Below are positions 46,301 through 58,600 of a stretch of 64,000 bases of DNA, piece by piece (within the stretch, counting starts at the first letter, position 1; each line of letters begins with the position of its first letter). The notes under the pieces were generated by a model. That model ran no database searches and had not been told where the DNA came from. It saw only the letters and a list, made by a program, of their open reading frames with translations. Made by a program: the position numbers and the translations under genes. This DNA is from Timema cristinae (lineage: Eukaryota > Arthropoda > Insecta > Phasmatodea > Timematidae), in contig JBCFYV010000100.1 of assembly GCA_039000515.1 (NCBI GenBank), positions 24,501,769 through 24,565,768 of the forward strand. The letters run 5' to 3'.

Positions 46301-46727
46301 TGTATGAAATGTTTTTATTTCTTAAGGCTTAATAAGTCTTAAGATCAGGTCATAAACTTACTATTTTGAAACGGCCACATCCCTCCCCCATTATTAAATA
46401 CTACCTACATCCATGATGACCAGCAAACTGTAGGCCTCAAAGTTCACAATTAAAACACAACAAAACACAAAATTATGCAATTGCCGGGGTAAGTCAGTCC
46501 CTTCTTCAGCAGAAGTGAGTAAAACACAAACTGCAATCTGTGATACTGCAGTAGAAATTGTTTAGATAAAAAATTAAAAGACACACAAACAATTTAAAGA
46601 CCAAGATTTCACTGAGCTCTTCAGTTTAGGCATGACAGCCCTTAAAAGTTATGTTTTACACCCTTAAAGGTGTGACAAGATTATCCAAATGATACCTTGT
46701 CATGTGTTTTACTAAATAAATAAATAC

Positions 46728-46871
46728 CTGGCCATCCTGGCTACGTGGTCGCCTAGGAACTCCACGGCCTCCCCGGAAGTTTCGACGGAAGAAGCGACGT
46801 GGAGCCCCTCCACGACCTCTACCACCCCCACGACCTTCAATGCTCTCAAATTCACCTTCCTTAGGCTCACC
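46728..46871 (-). CDS. Ybx1: Y-box protein, RG-rich tail exon
   Basis: This 144-nt exon (48 codons, phase 0-0) lies between TGGTTTCCAG and a GTATTT donor on the minus strand. It encodes GEPKEGEFESIEGRGGGRGR, then GGAPRRFFRRNFRGGRG and VPRRPRSQDGQ. The acidic stretch followed by FRRNFRGG and RRPR islands fits invertebrate Y-box proteins closely. RG and RGG steps are likely RNA contacts and possible arginine-methylation sites (inference from the family). Confidence 0.9.
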
Positions 46872-48150
46872 CTGGAAACCATAAAGCAGAGATTCACATA
46901 TTAAAAAAGATGTAACTGTTTATTAAAGAACAGAAATGTAGTTAAAATATAGGGGTGTGTGAATGGTGATTTATTGGTTATGAATATTATCATTTTAAAT
47001 TGTGAAAATTTCATATTAAAATAGTTAACAAAACGTTGGTATATATATTTTGAACAAAGTCATGTGAAATATATTATCAATTAAATTAAAACCTCATTGA
47101 GAAAATGACAAAAAAAAATATCAATAGCAATCATGTTGGATGTCAATTGGAAAAATTAGAAATAAAAAATAGGGCTCTGCGAGTACTCATTTCAATCTCG
47201 ATCTCGTCGCTTAAGCTCGAGATCAAAAGTTTTGTAGGCTCGTTATTTTCGAACTTCTACTTGATGTACTTAATAGTAAATTTTTAAAACACAATAGTAA
47301 GCATAGTCTATTTAATGAAGATAATATCAGCATTTTCACTTATAAATCATTTGGTTACTTAACAAATTGTTAAAAAATAATTTCAATTTTCACATTAAAA
47401 ATGTAAGAGCTTTAAAATCACTTTCGACCAGTAAATTTATTCAATATTGTCGTCCATTTTGAATCATACTTGATTGAAGTTGTTCACTTGTATTGCCATG
47501 ACAAACCAATGAAAGTAAAAATAGCTAGGAAGATTACTAAAAAAATGATTATTTTTATTATTTTTACCTTGTTCCTTTCTAAAATAATTTATGTTAAAAT
47601 AAAAATGTAATATCAAACATATATTATAAAAAAATTAAACTTAAGATATTTAAAAAGTATTAATTAATACATTTAGCTACAAAACTAGTTCTAGTTTAGT
47701 TACTTTTTAGTCATAGAATTATGTTTGTTATCCATTTTAAAATCAATGTTGATCTTATTTATTGCAATACATATTTTACCAAACTTAAAACATTTATCTT
47801 AAAAAAGCACTTACTATTTCATAATGTTTGCTAGAAATATTATTTTTAATTTTAAAGTGTGAACATCAACTTTTATAAGTGTTAAAAATTAAATTGAAGT
47901 AAATTTCTCAATGAAATTATGTCCAACGAGAGCCTGTATAATGTGCATGTTCATCTGCGCATAGAGGAATGGAAATGGAACATAAGACATGCACGATTAC
48001 ACTAAGGAATAATAAACGAAATATGAAACACTTCAAATTTCTAAGTGCTTATGATTCTTCTTGAGTTTTCTTTTACAGTAAATTATGTTACTAAAGCATA
48101 TTTTGAGAAATTATTAACTTATTAAAATGTCAATTGTATTAACTTTTAAT

Positions 48151-48550
48151 CAAGACAGTGTAGAAACACACTACAATAATGTAAAGTTATAGTGAAGGAA
48201 GCCAACCTGAAAGGATAGTTAGGTTAGGGCTAGCAATAAACAAACACACTTCTCTATTTCTTCTTACTCTTTTATATTTCCCACTTTATCAAATTTCCAC
48301 AGTTGCACATGGTTTTGAATTTTCGGAAATATTTATTTTTCATATGAAAAGAGATTAATGAAAAAGTAATATTCCCAAAAATTCAAACTAATGTGAAACT
48401 GTGGAATTTTTAAAGTGGAAAGTGTGAAAGCTTAAGAAGACATGAAGAGAGAAATGTCTCTTGTCTAGGCCTAACCTAACTGTCCTTTCCGGTTGGCTTC
48501 CTTCACTATCACTTACTTTACATTACTGTAGGTGTTTCTACACTGTCTTG
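48151..48550. mobile_element. Foldback MITE (about 190-bp inverted arms)
   Basis: The left arm begins CAAGACAGTGTAGAAACAC and the right arm ends in its exact reverse complement. Inside, blocks such as GATAGTTAGGTTAGG / GACAGTTAGGTTAGG and ATAGTGAAGGAAGCCAACC pair across the element, down to AATATT close to the centre near 48345. By eye the arms are about 80% alike. No clear TSD was found, so the superfamily is undetermined. Confidence 0.85.
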
Positions 48551-48634
48551 TCAAACATTTCCAAGCCATCATGCAATTATTCATTTTATTAGCTTTGTTT
48601 TATAATAGTGGGTATAATTTTAATGTTTGTAAAT

Positions 48635-48735
48635 TTATTATTATTATTGTGTGATGAAATAGAGCACTACAGTTTAACGTGGAATCCGAACCACGGTGAA
48701 AGTCTGGCATTCAACGTCCTTATAAGACATGAGTG
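48635..48735 (-). repeat. SINE-A fragment, internally deleted
   Basis: A (TTA)n tail is directly followed by TGTGATGAAATAGAGC, ACTACAGTTTAACGTGG, AATCCGAACCACGGTG and GTCTGGCATTC. This is the SINE-A body on the minus strand with the conserved 3' tail missing and the head absent. Confidence 0.65.
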
Positions 48736-49924
48736 TTGAAACCATTTTAATTATTTGTTTTTTATAAGATTTTTTAAGTATTGTTATTGTTTTTTAAATT
48801 GTGTTTTATAAGTGTTATTTCTAATTTAAAAACCGATATTTCCATTATTTAACCTTTTTTCCTCCAAAAGTATTTACTATTTATAAAAATGAGTGTCATT
48901 CATATTTTAAGAACATGTGTTTTAATATACTTTTTAACATTTTAAAATTATGAATAAGCCTATACTCGAACACGGGAGCTTTTATAAATACTTGACTTTG
49001 AATAAAAAAAAAACCAAGCTCACAGACCCCTAATAAAAAAATATCTTTTTAGGTTTTTAAGAATTAAAATCACTATTAACTGGTGTTTACAAATTTCAAG
49101 TTTAAAACTTTTAAAAAAACAATATTTATTATATAAAAACATTGGAAATTTAATAGTTTGATAAAATTTTTATCTGATTTGAAAATAATAATTCAAACTT
49201 TTTAAATGATTTAAGTTGTTTATTTATCTATATTATCCATGCACACCAAAATGTACCCTTTAAATATTTTTAATTCATTAACCACACAAAATTTCCTTCA
49301 ATTTTTTTTAAAGAAAGTTTATGCTAATTTGTATTATATTTTAAATATGAAAAGTTTGATACTTGTGGGGCCCTTGAAACTAACCTAACATTTGCAAAAT
49401 AAAATTAAAAACAAATGGATACAAAATCATATTAGTCTATAGGGTTTTTAAGTACTAAACAATGCTTCTATTTGGCAAAAAGAACCAAATTGGTTTATAA
49501 ATAATGAAGTCATGAATAAGTTAATTAATTTTATCCCAAAACAGAAAAACTCTTTTACCACGAACATTTTTTTTATTTCTTCAAAATGGTGCAATGTTAC
49601 GTATACATGAAAATCGAAAAAAAAGTTGGTTAATTGAATTAACTATAGAGAGGAAAAAAATATAAAGAAAATCTTAGATGTAGAGGCGCATGGCATCAAG
49701 TGATTTGACACAAAATTAGCCTTACAAGCCTTCCTTTGGTGACACTAGCCATCTCAAGGTTAAAAATTAATTTGTATTTAAATTTATATTACACTAAGGA
49801 CTTAGTAAAAACATATGCAAATTTATGGATGTGATTCAGCTTTTACTCTCAATCTTTTCCCTAGTATCCTCACTTGAGAGGTAGAGGAAATGGCTAATAC
49901 TATCTGTTGTGTCACAAATCTCAC

Positions 49925-50088
49925 CCCGTCTTGTGATTGTCCGTCACGGTTGGGTGGTGGTCTTCGCGGGCGATTGTTGTAGAAATTGGGCTGCTCGAAT
50001 CGGCGCCTAGGCCTATATCTGCGAGGTTGACCATCTCTACCTTCACCCTCTTGGCCATCATCAGCCTTGCCCTCACCACTTTCATAGC
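49925..50088 (-). CDS. Ybx1: Y-box protein, first Arg/Pro-rich tail exon
   Basis: This 164-nt exon (phase 1 start, phase 0 end) lies between GGTTGTTAG and a GTGAGA donor on the minus strand. Its first two bases complete a Gly codon from the exon at 53529-53775. It encodes YESGEGKADDGQEGEGRDG, then QPRRYRPRRRFEQPNFYNN and RPRRPPPNRDGQSQDG. EGEGRDG followed by RYRPRRRF and FYNNRPRR are classical Y-box tail blocks. Confidence 0.9.
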
Positions 50089-51451
50089 CTAACAACCAGA
50101 GACATATCACTTCATTAACAAACAGTGTTTATTTCATACACTCAACATATGAGACTATTACCTGAACTGGGGTGACTTAAAATCTAGTACCCTAGAACAG
50201 GGCTCTTTCTGTGTGCCGTGGCAAATTAGGTGTGTTGTGTGGCCATAATCCAGTGTGTTACGCATTGCTGTTCAGTAGCATCACAAATGAAGTTGGCATT
50301 AGTGGAGGCTGTGTGTCGTCCGCATCTTACCTACTCATACTTAATCAGGATGTCTACAGAGTTAGAGAAACAAAAATTATTGACTGTTTGGTGACCTTTA
50401 TTGACAACAACACTCCTTCGATAAACGGTTCAACATTATATAATGCATCTATAGGCATAATTTACTCAAAAGCAACATTAAACTTGAACTAGATGGTGAA
50501 TATTAACCTTGTCTTTGATATCATAGTATAAGAAATCAGGCAGCTTACGGCTAGCGCATGGCATCATGGGTAGTGAGTGGCTCAATATTTGACATGTTCA
50601 CAATGTTAGGATGTGCGAGAAATACAAACAAAAATATTTTCGTGACTTTGTGAGCAAAATGTTGAAAATTCTCGACTTTCCTGACTTGTTTTAAGATTAG
50701 TAACTTTTTGTGACCCAGTAGACCCTGTTTATGATATGATAAAATCAAAAGATTTTGCACAAAAGAGTTATAATTCACCCAAGTAACTAATGGTTTCAAC
50801 TAAATGTAACCAATTGTTAAAGAAGCGGGTACAGAAAAATAACTACAAGCTTTCATCTTTGAACATTTTAATTTACTTCAGGAAAACATTAGTCTCTCTC
50901 TCTATATATAAACACACACAAACACTTTCCCTATTCTGATTTACTTTAGTTACTTTTGAATGGGTGCTTAATCTATTCTCTGCTGCTGCGGTGCGTACCC
51001 AGAGATATTCAACGTGTCACAAAATATTTTTGTGCAAGACTGCAATTAACACTGGAAAAAAATGTAAAGTTTTCTTGAATCATTTTGCTGCAAATGGATT
51101 GAAATTGTTTAAAATGCAAGAATTTTAAGAACCTTTACATTGAGTTTTATATGTTGGCTAAGAAAAAAAACTGTAGATAATATAACAAATACAATCTAAG
51201 TGCTATAAAGCTGTCATATATAAAACGTGGTGTTTTAGCAGCAAATCAAAGTTTTAAAAAAGGGTTGCCAGCCATTCATTTAGACATCAATTTTGACATG
51301 TACACTTTGTGTACACTGAAAGATAACAAGTCTAACCTTAATTGGTTACACTATGATCATATCTTGTAAGCTATACTGTAGTGTCATCCAAATAGGTAGG
51401 ACTGCTACCTTGCAAGGTAAACAAAGTGTATATAATATATTATATATATAC

Positions 51452-53107
51452 TAGAGATGTGAAGATTCCTGTTTTTATTGATTCCGATTCCTAAGTTCAA
51501 ACTCGAATTTTCAATTCATGAACATTTTCTATTTCATTATTTTTCCGAGCTTTCAACCTCATATTAAAAGATTCTCATTCAACTTCATAGCATAGCAAAA
51601 AACCTAAGAAATGTAAATAGTAATAAAACAATTAGTTTTTAATTTTAACAAAGAAAATATCCATTTTACCAGATATTAAAGTATAATTATTTTTACTTAC
51701 AAATAAAGCATCACCGAGTTTAACATCTATAGATAATTTTATAAAGGTATAATGAATAAGTATTGAATAGACAAGTATTTTAAATTCAACAAATAGTGTT
51801 GTTAACTGAACCAAAATATACATAGCAAAAACAGCAAATAAGATTAATGGTACGAAACTCCGCACAGACTTACTCGCTCTATTGTTTAAAACCAGAGATA
51901 TTTACTCAAAACTCATAATATATGTGAAACGAAATAATATACACTAGCAAACCCAAGTATAAATTGCACTATACTTATGTAAAATATATTTTTTTAGTCC
52001 CGGTTTTAAATTTTATGATTTTATTTATAAAGAATTAATGTCCTCATTTGTACGTTTGGGTCCACAAGGGTCAACACTTTGTATTAAAATTTTGACTTCT
52101 GGTTAAAATTTTCGACATTTTAATAGGTGTGCTGCACATCTTCAGGTCATCCACCACATTGCTTTTAAATTCCTCATTTATCAATTTTCACCAATAAAAA
52201 ATGTAAATATCGAGTATTGAGTCTAAAATAGAGATAGGAAAATGTTTGTACAACAATGATCTAAGGGGTTTAAGGAAAAATAACAAACTTTTTAAGAAAC
52301 TTACTTAGGCTATATTTAATTACTCTATGGCAATGGAGAATTATTACGTTAAAGCTTTAGTATCCTTTCACAACTAAAGCTCACAAGATTTTATTAATAT
52401 ATTTGCCAATGTCTCAGAAATGGTTGGTTTTATAAAAATATATTTCATATATTTTTTTTTAAATTTAATAGTATTACAGTTTTGCAATGATAAGTTATTT
52501 AGTATCTCAAATAGTTGCGGACATACGGAAGTTTCTGCTTCTGTAAAGTATCCTAAAAGTCATTTTCATGGGAAAATGAAAATAGCAAATTTGTTTATAA
52601 TCTTAATCAAAGCCTGGATACAAATTTTAATCAAAATTATTTTACGATTCTGAGAAAATTGACATTTTCTCTTTTTACCCTTCAGTAAACTACCCTTAAT
52701 TTTAGGGTTCGATAGCCAATTTCAAAAACCCTTCAGGACAACCCTATGAAAACCCTAGATACCAAGCTGTAGTCCGATCGGTAAAATCGCTTAGGTTCTA
52801 GTTGGAGAGACAGACAGACATATTAAAACCACTTTTTCGCATTCGAGGGGTCATGAAATGTCAAGATTCATTAAAATCTAGAGTTCGATTTTTTTACGAT
52901 CACAATACTTTCTCTATCTGTAACATTGCAAGAAAGTAAAAATTATAGTAATAATCAACTAATTCTGAATTTTACCTTTTTGCTTAGTAACCAGTACTTT
53001 CATTGAGAGTTGAGAAATAAAGTATCGAGAATTGTATTATTAACGACTAGATAATTTCGATACCATTAAGAATAAAGGATAACGAGGTATCGAGTTTTAC
53101 ATCCCTA
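51452..53107. mobile_element. hAT-like element with Ac-type ends
   Basis: The left end reads TAGAGATGTGAAGATTCC and the right end, read inward, TAGGGATGTAAAACTCGATA. The flanks are ATATATAC (51444-51451) and GTATATAC (53108-53115), 7 of 8 identical. Near the right end (52800-52930) is a block with GAGAGACAGACAGACAT, CATTCGAGGGGTCATGAAAT and AATACTTTCTCTATCTG that looks like a widespread arthropod repeat embedded in the element. No transposase frame was seen. Confidence 0.55.
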
Positions 53108-53528
53108 GTATATACAATACCAATTTTATTCAACACTATATTTAAAACCAAAATTTACTTATTTTAGAAAACATTCAAAAGATTTAAGTAAGGAGTGTTA
53201 ATTTAAGATTAGAAATAAAACTTTAAACCAAGAGATTAAGAATATATTGGATAGTAAAAGTTAATCATTGTATTAAATCAAGATAATTATCTTTTACTAT
53301 CCTATTAAATCTCAATATTTTAGTTTGTTAAATACTGTGTCTAGCCAAAATTAATATTTACTTTACAGTTCTGTGGAATACAATTAGTTCCGCTAAGTTT
53401 TTAGAGAGTGATGAGCTATGGGAGAATAGGGTGGAGTGGAGCCTGAACTTAATACAAAGACAAACATAGCAAATCTGGTAGCCTACAAGTGGACAACATA
53501 ACCAAACAAATAAGCCATCAAACCACAC

Positions 53529-53775
53529 CTTCTCCATCATCTCTAGGTCTGCGTCCTCCTCTCATGGGTACACCGCCTCGGCGAGGGTAATACCATTGGC
53601 GATAGCCACGCCGCTTGTCTGCAGCGTAAGGCGAGCCCTTCACTGGCTCCCCATTGGGGCCCGTCACATTAGAAGCTTCATTGCCTTTCTCCCCCACTAC
53701 CACGTCAAACTCTACAACTTCCCCGTCACCGACACTTCGCACGGCTTTCTTGGGGTTGTTCTTTATTATGGCTGA
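53529..53775 (-). CDS. Ybx1: Y-box protein, second half of the cold-shock domain
   Basis: This 247-nt exon begins after TTTTTAG on the minus strand and ends GAAG before GTGTGG. It encodes [19 protein letters not shown], then [20 protein letters not shown] and [19 protein letters not shown], followed by [41 protein letters not shown] and [13 protein letters not shown] are near-invariant in metazoan Y-box proteins. They form the later beta strands of the five-strand cold-shock barrel and its basic extension. The protein packages mRNA in cytoplasmic RNPs and can act in transcription and splicing (family knowledge). Confidence 0.97.
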
Positions 53776-54841
53776 CTAAAAACACACATATGGTTTCACA
53801 TTTTCACACACACTGTTAAAAGTCAAAAAAGATCCTTTTGATAGAATGCTTGATAAGAACCATTAAAGTTAAATGCTACTTCACTTCATATCTTAGTATA
53901 AGAGATTTTGATAAATTAATATGGATGATAGATCCAAAGGGAGTTTCATCATTAAATTTAAAAAGGGGATTTTACAGATAAAATGTTAGTTTTCTTCTAG
54001 AGAGTCAATTCCCTTGTAACCAACTTATTTTATGAGATTGTGGTATGTGATCGATATGTTTTTCAAGTGTATTTAGGACAACAAAATTGTGAGAAGGAGA
54101 AATTGGTTTTATACAAATAAATTGAGTGAAATCTTTCCAATGTGTTATTTAATTTGCTCATTTTATATGATTAATAAAATAACCAAATAGTTCTAAATAA
54201 ATGATTCAAAGGGCCCAGATTTGTATGACATGTCATTTTTTTTATACATCATAGCCAATGACCATGTTCACAATCCTCTAGTTGTGGAAATGTATTTTAG
54301 AGATTATTTTTTAGTCATCCTTATTGGATTTTTAGATCATATTTTCATGCTATAATTTTTAAGGAATTTTTTAATTAAGGTATTTATGTCGACTAATAAA
54401 CCGACCGTTTAGTTGCTATAGATTTTTTTATTGCATTTTGATCTATTTTAGTTTAAAACCGTGAGGGCTTGTTTTATCTCCAATTTGCATTATTTCCAAA
54501 TTCAATTCAAGTATTAGGGTATTTTCTAGTAAATTTAAAGTCATTCGTCACATTAGCATTTTTTATGTAATTACGATGGTCATTTATTGACAATTTTTAG
54601 GTTATCAAATTCCAGGCCCTTTTATTACCATTGGCACTAGGACTATGTTGCAAGAAAGCTACTCCTGGCTAGAACTTACCACATAATTTTTAGTAAAACC
54701 TATTCGAGCCATAATAAACTCGTTTTACAAACTTGAAACAAAAAACAACCACACATAGCTTGGATCTTTATTTTAAATAAATAGGTTTAATTTATACTGA
54801 GTTTATTTCTTGGAGATAATAAGAATAAAAGATAAACTTAC
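53776..54841. other. Y-box intron
   Basis: AT-rich intron between the cold-shock-domain exons, with no repeat family or other exon recognised. Confidence 0.6.
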
Positions 54842-54875
54842 TTGATGGACAAAAACATCATCTTTGGTGTCATTT
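54842..54875 (-). CDS. Ybx1: Y-box protein, 34-nt micro-exon with the RNP2 motif
   Basis: On the minus strand GTTTTTCAG is followed by 34 nt ending at GTAAGT. The first base completes a codon from an upstream exon and the rest encodes NDTKDDVFVHQ. DVFVHQ is the RNP2 motif of the cold-shock domain, and NDTK.D precedes it in animal Y-box proteins. The next exon (53775 downward) continues in phase 0 with [10 protein letters not shown]. Length, phase and position leave little doubt. The preceding exon should carry RNP1 (GYGFI-type) and was not found between 54876 and 64000, so it is probably beyond the window. Confidence 0.93.
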
Positions 54876-54904
54876 CTGAAAAACAAACAGAAAATATAAA
54901 TAAT

Positions 54905-55400
54905 AAGATTTTTAATTACATGTTATATTTTATATTAAAAATAACCTAAAATTAAGTTTTCACACACTATTTCATTACTTTTAGCAAAAAAAAAGTTTTA
55001 TCTAGCCCGAAACAATATTTTAAACATAATTAAAAGTACTTAGAGTATTTGTCAATTTAAAAAAAATATATTGTAAATTATTTTATGATTATTCAATCAT
55101 ATTTTGAAATGTTTAATTGAATAAAATATTTTTATCAACTGCGTAGACACAACAATGTAAAGAACTTGTTTGTCTCATGACCAATCATATGGTTTAACTT
55201 CATTGGTCACCATTTTGAAGCAATATTTGTTACACCTTATGTGAAAGTGCTGTCAATATATAATTTTTGTTACATGGAATAAAACGATAAATAAGCTATG
55301 CGCCCAACCTCAAATAAATATAAATTGTAGGGCTACATTAGGAACTATTTCTAGTGATCTTTTGAGCTGCCATTCAAGTATATTCAAGTGGTGAATGTAC
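54905..55400 (+). repeat. Dispersed repeat R2, copy 2
   Basis: It aligns in order with 19695-20375: TAATTACATGTTATAT, CGAAACAATATTTTAA, GAATAAAATATTTTTATCAA, CAATCATATGGTTTA, CACCATTTTGAAGC and GGAATAAAACGATAAATAAG. It is shorter because of internal deletions. It starts about 30 bp upstream of the acceptor of the 34-nt Y-box exon. Confidence 0.7.
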
Positions 55401-55493
55401 TTTATTAATAAATTGTGTGACCTTTGACAAAATGTGAACAATTTAAAAGTGAGAGCTGCAGAAAACATCACATAGTGTGATGATAATAAAAAT

Positions 55494-55625
55494 ACTTAGT
55501 ACCGCGTCTTACTACCCATCCGGCTTATATGGTTAAGTACTAATTATGCTAATTGGTTAGAAATTAGGAAGGTTAAAGATAGAGGAAGTGGACCCACATT
55601 TGCGTGGAGGGAGAGGTGTGTAATT
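55494..55625 (-). repeat. SINE-B-type 3' fragment
   Basis: It reads AGTACCGCGTCTTACTACCC, then ATTATGCTAATTGG, then GGACCCACATTTGCGTGGAG on the plus strand. This is the reverse complement of the shared SINE tail plus the SINE-B body (CTCCACGCAAATGTGGG-type). The head is absent. Confidence 0.55.
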
Positions 55626-55629
55626 AGAT

Positions 55630-58600
55630 TCTTCAACTGAAAGGATGCGATGTTATCATTTTGTACACCACTTTTAATTAATCATTCATATCTAAATATT
55701 AATGTTAGTTTTCTCTAAGTTACTCTTGTTCCAAGCTACAAAATTTAATTATATTGAAACACTTTGACCTGACTGACTGACAAGACACCTCAGACAAATA
55801 AAGAATTTTGTCAGTCTCTCTCCAGATCTTTCTACAACTTCATGTTGGCATGACATGTAGCCATACATGTCTGGAATAGACCTTGAAATTGATACACATT
55901 GAAAAGCCACCTTAGATCGATTAGTGTTCTATTATATGACATCATTGCACAGCTCGTTATCTTCGTATTATTTTAAAATAATACCCCACTAGTCAAGTGT
56001 GAGTAGAAAATGCAACAAATGTAAAATATGTGCAGGGAATCAAACGAGACTTAAGACAAACCCACTACCCTTGACACCTAGTATTGTTATTGAACAAAGC
56101 AAGAGGTAAACATATGATTTATTTCATTGAGCCCTTGTTGTATTAGGTGGATAGTAAGGTAACCAAACCCTGCTCTAAACAAATAATATGATATTATTGA
56201 CATCCTATCGGCAGTTTCAAGTTTGTTGTAGTCTACTTGGGACTGACCTAATCAAATTTCGAAATCAACTGGTGTGTATGACCTTTGTAGCTAGACACAA
56301 GATAGCTGCTGTGAATGTTTTGAGGAGATATGAAATAGCTTGTTAAATTGTTAACAGTGTATTTATGTATTGGGTGTGGGTCATGACAACACTATAATAT
56401 GAAAACATCAAGCCGATAATAATTTTGATTGGAGACACTCAAAACTTTCAGTACTCACACCTCACTTAAATATTAAGTTTAGTTGTTAGGTCTCGCTAAC
56501 ATAATAAATCTAAACAAAAAGCATCCAATTATTTCTCCACTGTTTTTTGATCCACATCTCATATATATAAATATAAAGTTTTATAAGACAACCATAAAAT
56601 ATTTTTACAATATTAATTTTACATTTAATGACACAAATACTATTTATGAAATATGTTAAAATTCATAGAATGTATTTAAAAATACATAACGATGGATTTG
56701 TTTTCCCATCACATATATGGTTAAGATCAAGTTCTATTTTAATGAAATACAATGAAGGACATTTGTAACTACAAGTTGATGTCTATAGTTTTGTTTAGTA
56801 TAGTTGGTAAGAAGCCATGTTGATATATACATGGTGTCTACTCAACTTGATCAATGAAATTCCAGACTTTTTCCCTGAATTCCCCCTGATTATTTCCTAA
56901 AATTCCCCGACTCAAAAGTATATCACACCCTTCTCCCCCCTGCCCATGGCTTTTGTTAATCTTTTTTATTAAGAATAATAAGAAGTTTTCAATTTTAAAT
57001 AAAGTTTTTTTTTTTGTATGAACATATTTTATTAGGAATTAGATAAATTATAAAATATATTACACAGCTACAAACAAACAAACAAAATAAATGTTTGAAT
57101 CACATTGTAATTTACTGATTTAATGATTATTATATTTCATATTTTGAGTAAAACAACATTTTCATTTTTTTTTATAAACCACTTCAAATTCCCAGCTAGT
57201 TCCAGTTTTCCATGATTTTACCGGATGGTAGGTATGTATAGTAGTTTTATCACTTCAATTGTCTAACAAATCATTTTTTTAAAACACACCTGAACTTCAC
57301 TCAATTTGGAGGTGAACAATTGTTGATATAATCTTGCTGCACCTCATGCCTTACAGTCTGAGAAGTCTTGATCTAGATAATCAGCTATTCCTAGTTAATA
57401 TAGCTCTGCATCAATTATGAATTAAATACCTCTAGAAGCTATTTGGACCTTTGTTAATATGGTAAGGACAGATATTTAAATAATGAATGCTTGCATAAAA
57501 TGTATCAAAACTGTTATTTCTGTATTTTATTTTCGATTTGGTAATTTTAAAGTGTTACGAAAGGACCTTCTATACCTTTGTAATATGTCATGAGCTTTGT
57601 TATATTATATAATGTAGCCTATACATTTGAAACATCTTATGGGCAATCTCAATCAATTTAATCCAATTTATATTTTTAGTAAGAATATTTGCTCATTTGG
57701 AAAGGTTGGGGTGGAGGACAAATATTTTTATGCCTTGTGCCCCTCTCCCCTGCCATCTTGAGTTCACACCACAAGCCAATTTGTCCTCTATTTTCAGAAA
57801 ACATGTATCAAGCTTTACATTGTGACTTAGTATTAGGTGAATATATATAAATTGTCAAAGTAGTGTTTTTTCAAACATGCGTAAGTTTTATATTGTAGAG
57901 TAGGAATGTTATTTTTACCGGGAGAGGCAGATGAGGGTGTTTGAACAGGCTCACGCCTAAATACTTTCATAATTAATATTCTTGGTATTTCAAACATTTC
58001 TTAAAACAAAAATTCAAAGAACAAAGTTATGAGTCAGATACAGTAATTGTAATATCTGCAGTGGTCTAATCATGCATGCGAATACACGGGAAACGGTCAG
58101 TGACCTACTTTAGTTCAAATAAGAGTACTCCAACACAAGGTTGCCATTCTTTTCTAAATAAAAAAACTCCAGACATCTTTGAGAGTAATAATATTTTTTT
58201 ACTGTAAAGTCATGTCATTAGTGTTTAAAATAAAATGATTTGATCCTGATGGAAAATGTATGCAGTTGTTACGCAACCCAGAGAGTTTCAAGAAGGATAA
58301 ACGGACGTTGGTCGGGCAGAAAGGTTTAAATGAAATATATTCCACCCGTGCATTTATTTCTTCAGTTCACTTTTTCTTCCATACCTGATATTTAAAGCTT
58401 GAAATTCCATATCCAGAGTTCATAAATCTTAAGTTTTTTGTTTTGTTTTTAGTTATTAAACTCAGTGTTTTCCCACTTCTCCTCACGGTAGATAGCAATT
58501 CTGTATATACTCAGCTACAGGAATTAACTTTATTGATTAACATAATATATTGCTAAAATTTAAAATGAGCTGGAGAAGACCGCCTTAGTAAGAAAGTGGT

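Larger units (their letters stand above)
47170..49032. mobile_element. hAT-like element with Ac-type ends, carrying nested repeats
   Basis: The left end is TAGGGCTCTGCGAG and the right end, read inward, is TAGGGGTCTGTGAG (12 of 14). The flanks are ATAAAAAA at 47162-47169 and 49033-49040, an 8-bp TSD, though of low complexity. TAGGG-type ends with 8-bp duplications are found in Ac-like hAT elements. The 1.86-kb interior has no recognisable transposase and holds the foldback element at 48151-48550 and a SINE-A fragment. It lies in a Y-box intron. Confidence 0.6.

Noticed and set aside
58390..58450. Possible Y-box RNP1 exon on the minus strand (reads SGYG)
   Set aside because: Only four residues agree; the surrounding residues do not match the cold-shock domain and no splice sites fit.
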